Origin: Caldithrix abyssi DSM 13497
GTDB taxonomy: Bacteria; Electryoneota; AABM5-125-24; Hatepunaeales; Hatepunaeaceae
Direction: 5' to 3'
Length of the DNA: 43,221 nucleotides
NCBI GenBank assembly: GCA_945865405.1
Contig: CAMBDS010000024.1
Coordinates: 1 to 43,221 of the forward strand
Part shown: positions 1 to 9,126 of the stretch, in pieces
How positions within the stretch are numbered: the first letter of the stretch is position 1
Layout: each line of letters begins with the position of its first letter
The notes under the pieces: generated by a model
The model's input: only the letters and a program-made list of their open reading frames with translations
Told to the model about the DNA's origin: nothing
The model's database searches: none
Translations under genes and position numbers: made by a program

Positions 1-2
1 GA

Positions 3-116
3 GAAATCCCTTGCACCAGACCCGATGCAGGGGCAGGTAGTCATCGGACGATAGACCCTTTTATGCCTCAGAAAACTCATCTCAAAATCATCGAATCGCT
101 CCTTAGTAAAAACTAA
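3..116 (+). CDS. C-terminal tail of an unrecognised gene (5' end outside window)
   Basis: A frame open from the first bases of the window reads about 37 residues and stops with TAA at 114-116. It contains GSHRTIDPFMPQKTH and ends LLSKN. I do not recognise the family. The tail lies directly before a 5'-truncated gene in a decayed region, so it could be the end of a functional gene or another remnant. No more can be said without the upstream sequence. Confidence 0.3.
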   Translation, partial: EIPCTRPDAGAGSHRTIDPFMPQKTHLKIIESLLSKN

Positions 117-137
117 AATCTGTCCAAAAGGTTTTGA

Positions 138-731
138 AGACGTACACTCAATGACCTGTTGCAGTCCCCGGGTGGCGGGTATTTGATCGCGGGTGCTTAT
201 ACGGGTAACAGACCGCTCGGGAAGTACTATGCTGGTATCAGGATTGATTCTCGAGGCGAAGTTCTGTGGGATTTTGATATTGGGTATCAGGATCAAGGGC
301 GGTTTATGTCTGGTCTATCTATCAGCGACGGTGGCTATATCCTCGCCGGTCAACACGATTCTCCTCGACAAGGCGTAGAATTTTGGCTTGTGAAGACAAT
401 CCCTGACACTACTCATATTAATGGGGTCATCCTTCTCGATCCTGCGTTTCCGTCGCAATTTGTAGTCGGTACTCCCTATCCGAACCCGTTCAACAGCTCC
501 ATCCAACTAAACTATTCCTTACCATATCTTGCCCAAACCAGCATCCGCATCTACAACCAATTAGGGCATCAAGTTGCGGAACTTTACAACGGTCGTCTTG
601 AAGCTGGTCAGCATACCTTGACTTGGGATGGCTTCGACTCCGAGCGCACACCTGTCTCATCGGGCATCTATCTTATTCGCTTAACCGCCGGATCATTGGC
701 AAAAACCGGTCAGATGACTCTGATCAGATAA
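138..731 (+). pseudogene. 5'-truncated T9SS cargo protein (C-terminal fragment with sorting domain)
   Basis: The frame follows a TGA at 135-137 and has no ATG or convincing Shine-Dalgarno near its beginning; the first usable start is a TTG at 159. It encodes two repeats of the GGGYLIAG / DGGYILAG kind (residues 7-61 from the TTG), as found in long secreted beta-propeller-like repeat proteins. A complete type A sorting domain follows, with the PYPNPFNSS motif, RIYNQLGHQV, WDG, SSGIYLIRL and a terminal Arg. A cargo protein of this type would normally have hundreds of residues and a signal peptide before the sorting domain. I therefore read it as the 3' remnant of a larger secreted protein, left by a deletion or rearrangement near position 117-138. 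An internal-start short protein is less likely because it would lack an export signal. Confidence 0.65.
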
Positions 732-759
732 TGTGCAAACTTACCATCAGATATTCAAG

Positions 760-781
760 AAGGCGGCCGCATGGTCGCCTT
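760..781 (+). terminator. Hairpin terminator after the truncated T9SS gene
   Basis: AAGGCGGCC pairs with GGTCGCCTT (9 bp, one G.U) around a 4-base GCAT loop. It lies 29 bases after the stop codon and is followed by a T-rich but interrupted stretch (TTCGTTCTCTATTTG). It fits a Rho-independent terminator of moderate quality. Confidence 0.55.
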
Positions 782-1243
782 TCGTTCTCTATTTGCTCAA
801 TGACTTCCCAATCTTCCCACAAATCTCGCCAATCCCCTTCCTCCCACTAATTATGGACTCCCCCTTCCCGATTGGTTATTATGGCTTCACACGGACTATC
901 CCCGACCAAAACTAACAAAGACCTTGACCCTCGATCAACAACGCATATCCTTCCTGCTTGAAGCCGAAGCCGAGTTGCGTTGGGCAAAACGCTCACGCAA
1001 GACGATGACACCATCGATTCCGCGCGCTACTTGCCGCCTTATATCACTGACCTGACCCCCTGAAACTGATCCAGATCGAAAGAGGCAAAAGGATCAGACT
1101 AAAAAAAGGGAGTGGAAAGCCGAGGAAGCGATTTATGGCATATTCAGGACCGACGTCGAAGCCATTTCCGAGACAGATCGGCAGATCGATGCGACATTCT
1201 TTTCCGAAACAATGGTCTAGGTTATTCGCAGCTCCAGATGGTG

Positions 1244-1294
1244 ATAGAGCCCAGAAGGATTTGAACCAACGACCTATCGGTTAACAGTCAGCGG
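1244..1294 (-). pseudogene. 3' fragment of tRNA-Asn (GTT)
   Basis: On the minus strand the anticodon loop CTGTTAA, the variable region, a T-loop TTCAAAT and a 3' acceptor-like strand follow each other with correct tRNA spacing. The anticodon GTT indicates Asn. The anticodon stem and T-stem carry mismatches, and no D-arm or matching 5' acceptor strand is found upstream. It therefore cannot fold as a whole tRNA. Such 3'-half tRNA pieces are typically left as attachment-site copies by integrating elements, or by decay of a duplicated tRNA gene. Confidence 0.55.
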
Positions 1295-1656
1295 TCCTCA
1301 AGCAAAGCCTTTCGATCACAACCCTCAAATTCCCGCCGCACGGCCGCTACGTTCGCAACTCTTGTAACCAGTCGAGTCCCAAAGCCTACTTGAAATAAGA
1401 GCCTCTCACGTTGGCTTTGTGGCTCAATCCACAATAATCTCCAGTCCAAACAAAATATTTTGTTGAAATTTGATCAAAATTTGCTCAAAATCGGGCATTT
1501 TTCATCGATTTTGGCTTTGATAAGTATTTCACAATACCTCGTTATGTATATTAAAAGAGACATAAATCGATCATTTTAGACAAAATATGATATGACAAAA
1601 GGGCTCAAAACTCCCGATTCGTGCAAAGTATGCGCGAATAATAGCCAAAAACCGAG

Positions 1657-1681
1657 AAAACCGACGCCATTATAGCGTCGG
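1657..1681 (-). terminator. Terminator of the tRNA-fMet gene
   Basis: Read on the minus strand, CCGACGC and GCGTCGG form a perfect 7-bp GC-rich stem with a 7-base loop, followed directly by TTTT. It begins 16 bases after the 3' end of the tRNA. This is a clear Rho-independent terminator. Confidence 0.8.
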
Positions 1682-1697
1682 TCTTCTCTATTGTCAG

Positions 1698-1771
<74 letters not shown>

Positions 1772-1800
1772 ATCAATGCGTGTAAAATCACGCGTCATCC

Positions 1801-1829
1801 AATATAGATTTTCCCCCGGCAGATGTCAA
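1801..1829 (-). promoter_or_regulatory. Sigma-70 promoter of tRNA-fMet
   Basis: On the minus strand TTGACA (1824-1829) and TATATT (1801-1806) are separated by exactly 17 bases. The -10 element lies 29 bases upstream of the tRNA 5' end. The two boxes match the consensus at 6/6 and 5/6. Confidence 0.85.
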
Positions 1830-1952
1830 GCCGTGAATCTCTTTCTACGTCCGATCTCAAGATTACTGAGATTTTCTTAACAATTCGAGTTTACAGTAGG
1901 AGTAAGTCCTAAGTTTGATACCTGAGATTGTTCGTCTTGGTTCGGTAGGCGC

Positions 1953-2816
1953 CTAATCTGCAGGAGTAGAGACCACAACTCCTATCGAGCCGTTGACACT
2001 GCTGAATTTGTAGCTCCCGGAACCGTCACCGATCGACATGTCGATATTTCCACGGCTCTTCGAAGTAATCTGACCTTGACCGGTGTCGATGCTGAGTCCA
2101 CCATTAACGGTCCCAGCAGAGAGAGAGGCGTTGGCACCTCTCGGCAATGTCACTTCAATGCTACCGTTCACGGTTGATATTTCGATAGAGTGGGGAGCAT
2201 TGGAAATGCACTCACAGTCAATTCTTCCGTTTATTGTTTCAGCTACAATCTTCTTCGCTATCAGTTTGGAAAGAAATATCGAGCCGTTGACTGACGAAGC
2301 TTCGACATCCCCGCTGACAGATTCGAGCAGGATGCTGCCATTTGTTGCGTCCGCTGAGACATTGCCTTTGGAGTTATAAACGGCAAGCTCACCATTCGCA
2401 GTTTCGAGGCTGACGCCAAGGCGTGAAGGAATTAGGATTGTGTAGCTGATCGAAATGTTGTACCCGAACTTGCGGGGCAGGTCGGGGTCGATCTCCAAAA
2501 GGGTTCCGTTGCGAACTGCCTCAATGCTTACGCGCCCGGCAAGTTCTTCACAAACTTCACTTTTTCTACCATTTACATGGATCTCGGCGGCGACAACAAC
2601 TTTGTCTGTATCATTACCTGTGATAATGATGTCACCATTAGCGGAGGCGACTTCGATCCGGGTGGCATTAGCCGGGTCTACATCGAAATGGACGAGCTTG
2701 ATCGCGGTTTGTCGAAACTCTGACGCAATAAGAGTCTGAGAGCTAAGGAGTGCGAACAAGGCGGCAAATGCTACCGCACTGAGCGCTATCCAGCGGGTGT
2801 TAAAAATAATATTCAA
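1953..2816 (-). CDS. Exported DUF4097-family beta-helix protein
   Basis: This 287-residue protein has an N-terminal hydrophobic segment (about residues 9-31, ALSAVAFAALFALLSS), a signal peptide or membrane anchor. The rest is a regular series of short strands with the recurring pattern NGxI / VNGSI (EVASANGDI, TVNGSIEV, SSVNGSIGV). This is characteristic of DUF4097 / putative adhesin domains that form a parallel beta-helix (the LiaG/YvlB type of envelope protein). The biochemical role of this family is not settled, though many members are envelope-stress associated. It is the last gene of the long minus-strand series, 118 bases after the preceding beta-barrel gene. No catalytic motif is visible. 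Confidence 0.75.
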   Translation of the reverse strand: MNIIFNTRWIALSAVAFAALFALLSSQTLIASEFRQTAIKLVHFDVDPANATRIEVASANGDIIITGNDTDKVVVAAEIHVNGRKSEVCEELAGRVSIEAVRNGTLLEIDPDLPRKFGYNISISYTILIPSRLGVSLETANGELAVYNSKGNVSADATNGSILLESVSGDVEASSVNGSIFLSKLIAKKIVAETINGRIDCECISNAPHSIEISTVNGSIEVTLPRGANASLSAGTVNGGLSIDTGQGQITSKSRGNIDMSIGDGSGSYKFSSVNGSIGVVVSTPAD

Positions 2817-2934
2817 TGAATATCCTAAAGAAAAAGATCAATTGCCCTGCGATGATGTCGTTACCCCCTACATTGTAAGACTGCGGTTTGTACCGAAATG
2901 TTACAGATGCCAGTCAATAGATAGAGATTTGCTA

Positions 2935-3552
2935 TCAATACGGTCGAAATCCGATTCCGAAGAACATCAAATCCCGGTTTGGCTCTGCGGTGAAGAGGTG
3001 TTGTAACTTTAGATAGACAACCGAATTACTCATAATGGTAAGTTGGCCACCGAGAGTAATGCCCGGAGCAGCCACCGTTTCCGCCTCATGGAAAATCTCG
3101 CGAGTAAGGGCGGCAGTACCTGATTGATATGAACCCTTGACGTGAACTTTGTCATCTACGACAAGGAATACTCCTGCGCCGTATTGAACACCGAACAATA
3201 GGTTCGTCGATTCAGATTCCCAAAGGCGCTTGTCGCCAATTACACTCAATTCCAATATTCGGCTAAATCCTTCAGATGCATCCATCTTCATCTTTCGTCC
3301 GCCGATCTTCAGCATTTCGGGGCCATTGGGACTTATCTGTTGATAGGATGTAACTACCGACCACTCACCATGACGCGACTTTTCGAGAGGAAATTGCAGC
3401 CCCAAAGCAAAACCGCTGGTCCACTCGATGCCTGACTCACCCATAGGCATGCTGATACCACCATTGGGAGTGATTTCTTTTGCGTTAGCATTTATCGGCA
3501 GTTGAGTTGCAACAATAGCTATGGCGAGCAGTAGTGTGGTTATTGGTTTCAT
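2935..3552 (-). CDS. Predicted outer-membrane beta-barrel protein
   Basis: This 205-residue protein begins with a clear signal peptide (LLLAIAIVATQLPINANA, cleavage after ANA). The mature part is made of alternating amphipathic strands and ends in an aromatic residue (GIGFRPY), typical of outer-membrane barrels. No specific porin or OmpA motif is recognised, so the cargo is unknown. The start is well supported: AAGGAGAG lies 8 bases upstream of the ATG at 3552. The gene follows the M14 carboxypeptidase gene by 14 bases and is probably cotranscribed with it. It could instead be a small soluble periplasmic beta protein. Confidence 0.6.
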   Translation of the reverse strand: MKPITTLLLAIAIVATQLPINANAKEITPNGGISMPMGESGIEWTSGFALGLQFPLEKSRHGEWSVVTSYQQISPNGPEMLKIGGRKMKMDASEGFSRILELSVIGDKRLWESESTNLLFGVQYGAGVFLVVDDKVHVKGSYQSGTAALTREIFHEAETVAAPGITLGGQLTIMSNSVVYLKLQHLFTAEPNRDLMFFGIGFRPY

Positions 3553-3566
3553 TACTTTTGCTCTCC

Positions 3567-6053
3567 TTATTTGATGAGTGTCAATTTGCGAATTTCGGGA
3601 CCGTTCATACGGGGGCCTGTCGCTCGAAGGATGTACATTCCAGCGGCTAATGATTGACCATCGATAGAGGCGACCATTACACCTGCTAGCAGGTCTTCAT
3701 CGAGCACTTTCAAGGCCAATCTCCCGGTGAGATCGTATAGTGCAAGGGTTGTCCTTCCTGCCTCTGGAAGAGCTAACCTGACCTGAACGCGGCTATTGAA
3801 AGGATTTGGGAAAGGATTATCCATGGCAAAGCGCGTAGGGATCAAGGTTTTCGAACTTACTGCAGGCGGTGCATCACCTGATGAATATATGATGATGTCA
3901 TCAATAAATACACCATCTTCCTGAAGTGTTTCATCAGTTTTTAGGCGGAACCGGATATGGACATTCTGGTTGCCTGGGCCGCAATAATTGTCCAGAGGGA
4001 CGATAAATCGGGTCCAGGTCCCATACCGTTGGTAAGAAATAGCGTTGGCATTCCAGGGTCTTAAGGGAACGTTTTCCAACTTTGACAATTCCTGATGTGA
4101 CGGGGCTATCTGTTGCCAGTTCCACGTTCCGGGATCGCCGGTTGTGCTATTAGCGGCTTCGAGCCAGAGCGAGTCGAAGCCAGGTTCCAATGCCTGATTG
4201 AGCCAATACGAGAGGTATGACGTTCCGGCACCCGAAAGGTCGAATTTAGAGTCAAAAATGTTGTAAGGAGCTACCCATGCATCCTCGTTGCGAAAAGTTG
4301 CTCCTCTGCGGCTATCGGTGATTGAGCGTGGAAAGCTGTGGAAGACTTCGTCGTTCAGCTCCCAGCGTGCTGTCGAATCGCTGCCGGCGTGGTCGTTGAT
4401 ATTGCTGAGGAGATTATCAGATGTATAAACCACATCGCTTAAGTCAAAATCGGCGTTCAGGAGAATGTTTGCGTGAGAGAGACTTACGTTTAGAGTTGTA
4501 TCCGAGCTAATTTGCACGTTTACAGTGCGGGGGACAAATTCCCAACCGCCGAGGAAAGTGAGATCGTAATTTCCTTCGGGGAGATTGACTGATCCGCCGC
4601 CCTCATAAATGAACTCGCTCCATGTCGAGTCAGGATGGTGAACCTCTAATTCAATGACAGTTGAGATAGGGAGTGCACCATCAGTAAGTCTAAGGCTGAC
4701 AGTCCGGCGCGGAAAGGGTACCATTCGAATGTTTTGCACGGGTGAAGGGGTCGGTCCACCAGATGCCCTGACCTTCTGTGTGGCGTAGCCGAAGCAACTT
4801 ACGGTCAGAGTATCGCTGAAACCGTTCCAGACTGGCCAACGATACCAACCGCTGAGGGGGTTGGTAGTGCGGGGGGGAACCAGCGGCATCGAGAGCTTCG
4901 GTAATACAAGCTTTGCCTCTAATGGAAGTCCCGTCGATAGATCGGTAACCTTTATTTCAAGTCGACTGGTGTTGACCGGAGCTCCGTCGTTTTCCAAACG
5001 TGCCGCGGCGTTGATTAGGTATTCCATACCACGAACAGTGTTGTTCAAAACAGAGAACATCCCCGCCGAGTCGGGCTGCATAGCTTCGCCTTCCGCACCA
5101 ATTTCGACTCGCATGGCGAAAGTACCGTATTTCCAGTAGAGATATGCCTCGCAGTCGCCTTGAGCATTGAGTATCCGCACACGCTCATATACCTGATCCT
5201 CCTGACCATACTTCTTGCAACGGATGGCAACCTCGGTTGCAAGTGCGTCATAAGCGTCCTGGTCGGGGCATTTCTTTGTCTTGTTGCCGTAATGCCATGG
5301 GTAGATCACCTGCTCCGCAACCTTGCCAGTGCGGGAGCTGTGAAGGACTATCGAATATAGCGGTCGAATTCGATTGATGAGGCGATCTATACACTGCGCC
5401 TCCGGTTCGGAAAGAGGGCCCGGGCCTCGATAATAGTCGTAAAACTCGTTGTCGCCACGTTTAAGGAACGTAGAGCCATTCGACCAGAAGAAGGGGAAAT
5501 TTCGGTTGATATCGACGCCGGAGGTGTCGGAACCCCAGCCAATGAAGTAACGGAAGCGGTCATCGCCGATATTGTCTCGCTTGTTTTTGCGGTAGGTGTG
5601 GTCAAGCGAGTAAACAATCTCTAATCCTTCGGGATTAGTCGTCGGGACAATGTAGGTATCGACTGACTGTCGCCAGCGGCTGTTGGCGATGATGCGGGGG
5701 ATCATCCAGAGTACCAGTTCAACACCGAGAACCTCTTCGGCGTGAACCTGCCCGATAAAGACGACTGCCGGCTTGTTCAAGGCGGGATTGTCAGCGTCGT
5801 TGGTAATTCTGACGCAGTAAATTGGCAGCCGGTCATGCTGGCTATAGCCGATGGAATCGACTGTCAGCCAGTTTCTACCGGCATTGTTCAGAGAATCTTC
5901 GAGGAAGAATATACGGTCGTTGACTTCCTGAAGGTTGTGATAGGCGGGATCGGAGATTTCGCACTTTGAGAAGTGCGGCATTGAGGCCAAAGCAACCCAA
6001 ACGACCAGAGTAGCGGAGATAAATTTCAGGAGCGAAAGTTTTTGAGTCAGCAT
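3567..6053 (-). CDS. Secreted M14 zinc carboxypeptidase with T9SS sorting domain
   Basis: This 828-residue protein is read from the ATG at 6053, because the sequence from there (LTQKLSLLKFISATLVVWVALAS) is a good signal peptide; the longer frame would start at a TTG directly after the alr stop. An M14 peptidase domain fills about residues 40-370. It has the zinc-binding HAEE motif in GQVHAEEVLG, DINRNFPF with the substrate-carboxylate Arg, a third His in IVLHSS, and a likely catalytic Glu in MRVEIGAE. A carboxypeptidase regulatory-like beta domain, a jelly-roll-like region and a C-terminal sorting domain (PFPNPFNSR to IRKLTLIK) follow. By family knowledge it removes C-terminal residues from peptides outside the cell. 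A paralogue with the same architecture lies at 29532-31880. Confidence 0.88.
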   Translation of the reverse strand: MLTQKLSLLKFISATLVVWVALASMPHFSKCEISDPAYHNLQEVNDRIFFLEDSLNNAGRNWLTVDSIGYSQHDRLPIYCVRITNDADNPALNKPAVVFIGQVHAEEVLGVELVLWMIPRIIANSRWRQSVDTYIVPTTNPEGLEIVYSLDHTYRKNKRDNIGDDRFRYFIGWGSDTSGVDINRNFPFFWSNGSTFLKRGDNEFYDYYRGPGPLSEPEAQCIDRLINRIRPLYSIVLHSSRTGKVAEQVIYPWHYGNKTKKCPDQDAYDALATEVAIRCKKYGQEDQVYERVRILNAQGDCEAYLYWKYGTFAMRVEIGAEGEAMQPDSAGMFSVLNNTVRGMEYLINAAARLENDGAPVNTSRLEIKVTDLSTGLPLEAKLVLPKLSMPLVPPRTTNPLSGWYRWPVWNGFSDTLTVSCFGYATQKVRASGGPTPSPVQNIRMVPFPRRTVSLRLTDGALPISTVIELEVHHPDSTWSEFIYEGGGSVNLPEGNYDLTFLGGWEFVPRTVNVQISSDTTLNVSLSHANILLNADFDLSDVVYTSDNLLSNINDHAGSDSTARWELNDEVFHSFPRSITDSRRGATFRNEDAWVAPYNIFDSKFDLSGAGTSYLSYWLNQALEPGFDSLWLEAANSTTGDPGTWNWQQIAPSHQELSKLENVPLRPWNANAISYQRYGTWTRFIVPLDNYCGPGNQNVHIRFRLKTDETLQEDGVFIDDIIIYSSGDAPPAVSSKTLIPTRFAMDNPFPNPFNSRVQVRLALPEAGRTTLALYDLTGRLALKVLDEDLLAGVMVASIDGQSLAAGMYILRATGPRMNGPEIRKLTLIK

Positions 6054-6104
6054 GTTAGTAGTCCAAAACTTGGAGGAATGGTCTTTGGCGACCCTAAAAG
6101 GCAA

Positions 6105-7220
6105 TTAGACAAGATAGACACGGGGAACACGTCCTGTCAACCCGCAGAGCAGTTCATAAGGGATTGCGTCGATTGAGCGTGCCAGTTCCCATATCGAAAG
6201 CGACCCGGATGAATTTTGACCCCAGAGGAGCGCTTCGCCGCCGAGCCAAGCCTCATCCCCGGCGTCGATAGTGATCTGATCCATCGAGACGTTACCGATG
6301 ATGGGGCAGCGCCTGCCTCCGAAGAGGACGCTTGCCCGATTGCCTGCGCGGCGGGGGAACCCGTCACCATAGCCGATGGGTAACGTAGCGATCCAACGAT
6401 CCCCGGGGGAATGCCAGGTGGAGTTGTAGCCAATCGGCGTTCCGGCGGAAGGTTTTTTCACGAAAACAGCTTTCGTCAGCAGTGACATGACAGGCTTCAG
6501 ATCGACTTTTTCCGCGAGCCACTCGGCGGGAGTGTAACCATAGAGCAAAATTCCCGGCCTCACCATATCGAAGCGAGCCTCTTCACCCAATTGTACTAAA
6601 GCCCCGCTATTGGCTGCGTGAACAAGCTCGAAAGGTATGCCCAAGCGGTGAGCCGACTGCAAAACGTTATGAAAACGTTCGAGTTGAGTCCGCGTGAAGG
6701 TCAGGTCATCGGAATCGGACGAAGCGAAATGGGTGTAGATGCCCTCGATTCGCAGGTTCTTGAGCCGGGAAAGGCTACCAAGTAATACGTTGGAAGTCTC
6801 CCAATTTTGACCGACTCTTCCCATACCAGTATCGATTTTGAGGTGAATCGAGGCTTTCACGCCACGTTTCCCCGCTACTTCATCGACGTGGACGGCTTTC
6901 CAGACTGATGAGACAGTGATAGTAAGGTTGAAATCGAGGTAGCGGCCTATCTGTTCATCGACCAAACCGCCCATAACGAGGATCGGGAGGGTGATTCCTT
7001 CTTCGCGGAGGGTAATCCCTTCTTCGAGGAAGCTTACGCCAAGATAATCAGCCCCAAGCCGAGAAAACTCTTTTGCCATGCACACCAGACCGTGCCCGTA
7101 CGCTTCGGCTTTGACGATTGCCATGACCCTGGCGCTTCCGGCGAGACGCTTGGCCACCCGGAAGTTGTGCTCAAGCGCGGTGAGCGAAATCTTAGCGCGA
7201 GTCGGGCGCGAATCTATCAC
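6105..7220 (-). CDS. alr: Alanine racemase
   Basis: The enzyme interconverts L- and D-alanine with pyridoxal phosphate and supplies D-Ala for peptidoglycan. The N-terminal TIM barrel carries the PLP lysine in MAIVKAEAYGHG (K37 with the chosen start). HFASSD, MVRPGILLYGY, and the C-terminal motifs LPIGYGDGFPR (catalytic Tyr of the second base) and GNVSMDQITID are all present. The frame is open further upstream, but the GTG at 7220 overlaps the TGA of the preceding methyltransferase (GTGA). It gives 371 residues, the usual family length, whereas the upstream extension has no family resemblance. The gene is directly followed by the secreted carboxypeptidase, which is unlikely to be functionally linked. 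Confidence 0.93.
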   Translation of the reverse strand: MIDSRPTRAKISLTALEHNFRVAKRLAGSARVMAIVKAEAYGHGLVCMAKEFSRLGADYLGVSFLEEGITLREEGITLPILVMGGLVDEQIGRYLDFNLTITVSSVWKAVHVDEVAGKRGVKASIHLKIDTGMGRVGQNWETSNVLLGSLSRLKNLRIEGIYTHFASSDSDDLTFTRTQLERFHNVLQSAHRLGIPFELVHAANSGALVQLGEEARFDMVRPGILLYGYTPAEWLAEKVDLKPVMSLLTKAVFVKKPSAGTPIGYNSTWHSPGDRWIATLPIGYGDGFPRRAGNRASVLFGGRRCPIIGNVSMDQITIDAGDEAWLGGEALLWGQNSSGSLSIWELARSIDAIPYELLCGLTGRVPRVYLV

Positions 7221-7879
7221 GCCGACTTCAAGGGAAAATCGCTGACCCGCCACAAGCCGAGCACTGCGTTCGGCAATCCCTCCGGCTGGTTGTCCGAGTC
7301 GCGGATAGTCCGGGTCGGTTGAGGCAGATTGAACGGGGCGAGAGTCAGATTGATGGGACGCCAGCTGCCAGTTGGGATGTCGTTGTTCTTCGCTATCGCT
7401 GGGAAAGTAGTCGAAAGAAACCAGGTGCAACCGGACTGTTGAACGTTGTTCAGTGCTTTGATAACCAACCTGTTAGAGAGATGAACAAGGCAGTCGCGGC
7501 AGAGCAACAGGTCGGCTTTGGGAAGTTCATCCTTTGTTAAATCGATTTCGCGAAAACGGGTATCATCGTCCGAGAAAAACTGCGTATTCACTTCGATCAG
7601 CGACGGGAGAATATCACCGCCGGTATAGTCGATGCCATCAAGCGGGACTTCATTCATCCAGTGGAAGTCACCGCACGGAACGTCGAGCAGGGACTTTACG
7701 CCTAATTCAGCGAACAGACCGGGTAAAGCGTCGCGGATCGTGACCGTCGAAGCGAGATCCGATCCTTCACCGGAGAGACTCTCGTTGCCGCCCCAGAGCC
7801 GCCTTGCTGTGATGATTTGGAACCGACGGCGCATAGGAAGCCAATAGAGTGGCTTCAGGAGTTTGAGCGCGTTCATCAA
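7217..7879 (-). CDS. Class I SAM-dependent methyltransferase
   Basis: This 220-residue protein has a Rossmann-type methyltransferase core. Motif I is LLDVPCGDFHWM, a later acidic position is YTGGDI, and motif IV is LLLCRDCLVHL. The DVPCGDF form of motif I recurs in small methyltransferases found near glycan or capsule genes; the substrate cannot be told from sequence. It has no signal peptide or membrane segment and is expected to be cytoplasmic. It lies 22 bases after the LVIVD lipoprotein gene and its stop codon overlaps the alr start, so alr is probably translationally coupled to it. Confidence 0.75.
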   Translation of the reverse strand: MMNALKLLKPLYWLPMRRRFQIITARRLWGGNESLSGEGSDLASTVTIRDALPGLFAELGVKSLLDVPCGDFHWMNEVPLDGIDYTGGDILPSLIEVNTQFFSDDDTRFREIDLTKDELPKADLLLCRDCLVHLSNRLVIKALNNVQQSGCTWFLSTTFPAIAKNNDIPTGSWRPINLTLAPFNLPQPTRTIRDSDNQPEGLPNAVLGLWRVSDFPLKSA

Positions 7880-7901
7880 GCGACTGATTTCTTCGTACGA
7901 A

Positions 7902-9104
7902 TCAATCTACCCACCAAACAGAATTGCCGTTTATAATGAGTGGAAGACGAGCTGAGGTGCATGATTCTGTAACAGATGAAGCAATGACCGAACAGCTGAA
8001 ACTTTCATCCATTTCAAGGATGTATATGTGTTGAAAAGTCCCTGTCATAATCATGGTTGTCGGCGACGCCATTTCAATGATATGGTCAAAAGGAATGGTC
8101 TGCCGAATCAAACTTACAGGAGCGACCGGGTTAGTGATGTCGAAAGATTCATACCTGGACTCGCCACTCGTTCCAAATCTACTTATGAAGACAACGGTGT
8201 TCTCGAAGAAGTACGCAGTCCCGCTAAAACTAATTACAGCTGAGGCAACTTGGATTGGATTGCGCGGATCGGAGATGTCATAAGTGATTAGTCCGGTTCG
8301 GTCTGCGACAATGAGGTGATTATCTTGCAGACGGGCTTTTGAAATCCAGCTTGTTGTTGAGATTCTTGACAACGTTTCAATTGCGCCATTGTCATAAACT
8401 CGATAGAAATCGAGGCTGTATTTTGAATACCTATAGGTACTTATGATTAACACACTATCATTTGCCGCAATCACTCGAATCGAGTTCATCAAAATCGGAT
8501 AGCTTCCAATGTATCTTGGATGGTGAGGATCGGAGATGTCGTAATGATCTAATCCTATGTAAGAAACAGAAATCCAAAGGTGGTCGTTTGTGATGGACGA
8601 AGAGGCAATCTCGCCGTCATGTTCAAGTTCGACAATTATCCCATTGTGAAATCCAGCACTGTCAACTTCAACGCATTGGTACTTACCATCAGAATTGATA
8701 GAGATTAACTTGTCTCTATGAATATGTGAATCTCCACCCAGGAGCGAGCCAACCAAACGCATTTTACGGGGAGTTGGATGCAGGACAAAGGTGGTATCAT
8801 CCTTCAGGATAGATTCAATTCCAATTCGGTCTTGTCCGTGTAACCTGACAACGTCGTTCAACAGTTCATCTTCAAAAACAGCTTCACCGAGGGAATTGGT
8901 AGTTTTATTGGTAACTTCGCTGCGAGGGGCTTCATCGTCGATAGCAGAAAGTCTGACGCCTTTCAAGGGCGCACCAGCTTCATCGACGACGCGGACATGG
9001 ACTTTACCATCACCAACGATCGCGTTCGAGTTACTCGTCGGAGCGTCATCTTCGCAGCCGAGTAGTAACAGCCCCAACATGGCTAATGTAGTTAATCGAT
9101 TCAT
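7902..9104 (-). CDS. Lipoprotein with Ig-like domain and LVIVD repeats
   Basis: This 400-residue protein is read from the ATG at 9104 (LTTLAMLGLLLLGC). LLGC is a lipobox, so the mature protein starts at Cys and is membrane-anchored. An Ig-like carboxypeptidase regulatory-like domain follows (VRVVDEAGAPLKGVRL, about residues 33-80). The rest is a beta-propeller of LVIVD type, with the repeated signature YDISDP / FDITNP followed by a hydrophobic strand. The function of such propellers is unknown; they are common on FCB cell surfaces. A GTG at 9119 is an alternative start. It shares its repeat type with the much larger T9SS protein at 24495-27083, but here surface attachment is by lipid rather than by T9SS. 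Confidence 0.75.
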   Translation of the reverse strand: MNRLTTLAMLGLLLLGCEDDAPTSNSNAIVGDGKVHVRVVDEAGAPLKGVRLSAIDDEAPRSEVTNKTTNSLGEAVFEDELLNDVVRLHGQDRIGIESILKDDTTFVLHPTPRKMRLVGSLLGGDSHIHRDKLISINSDGKYQCVEVDSAGFHNGIIVELEHDGEIASSSITNDHLWISVSYIGLDHYDISDPHHPRYIGSYPILMNSIRVIAANDSVLIISTYRYSKYSLDFYRVYDNGAIETLSRISTTSWISKARLQDNHLIVADRTGLITYDISDPRNPIQVASAVISFSGTAYFFENTVVFISRFGTSGESRYESFDITNPVAPVSLIRQTIPFDHIIEMASPTTMIMTGTFQHIYILEMDESFSCSVIASSVTESCTSARLPLIINGNSVWWVD

Positions 9105-9126
9105 GATTTTGTCTATCACTTAAGCT

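Larger units (their letters stand above)
732..1656. other. Decayed region without an intact gene
   Basis: Over 900 bases hold no credible intact gene. Short stretches around 900-1220 read like broken coding sequence in shifting frames: one phase gives LLEAEAELRWAKRS and another gives EWKAEEAIYGIFRTD followed by a TAG at 1218-1220. These fragments cannot be joined into one frame and I do not recognise them. A tRNA-Asn 3' fragment lies at 1244-1294. From about 1440 to 1575 the sequence becomes AT-rich with loosely repeated TTGATCAAAATTTG-like words. It looks like an eroding insertion or gene graveyard. Confidence 0.6.

Noticed and set aside
1244..1340. A complete tRNA-Asn gene
   Set aside because: There is no D-arm or matching 5' acceptor strand, and the T-stem and anticodon stem contain mismatches.
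7221..7430. N-terminal extension of alanine racemase
   Set aside because: It lies inside the methyltransferase gene in another frame. The GTG at 7220 with the GTGA overlap gives the normal length.
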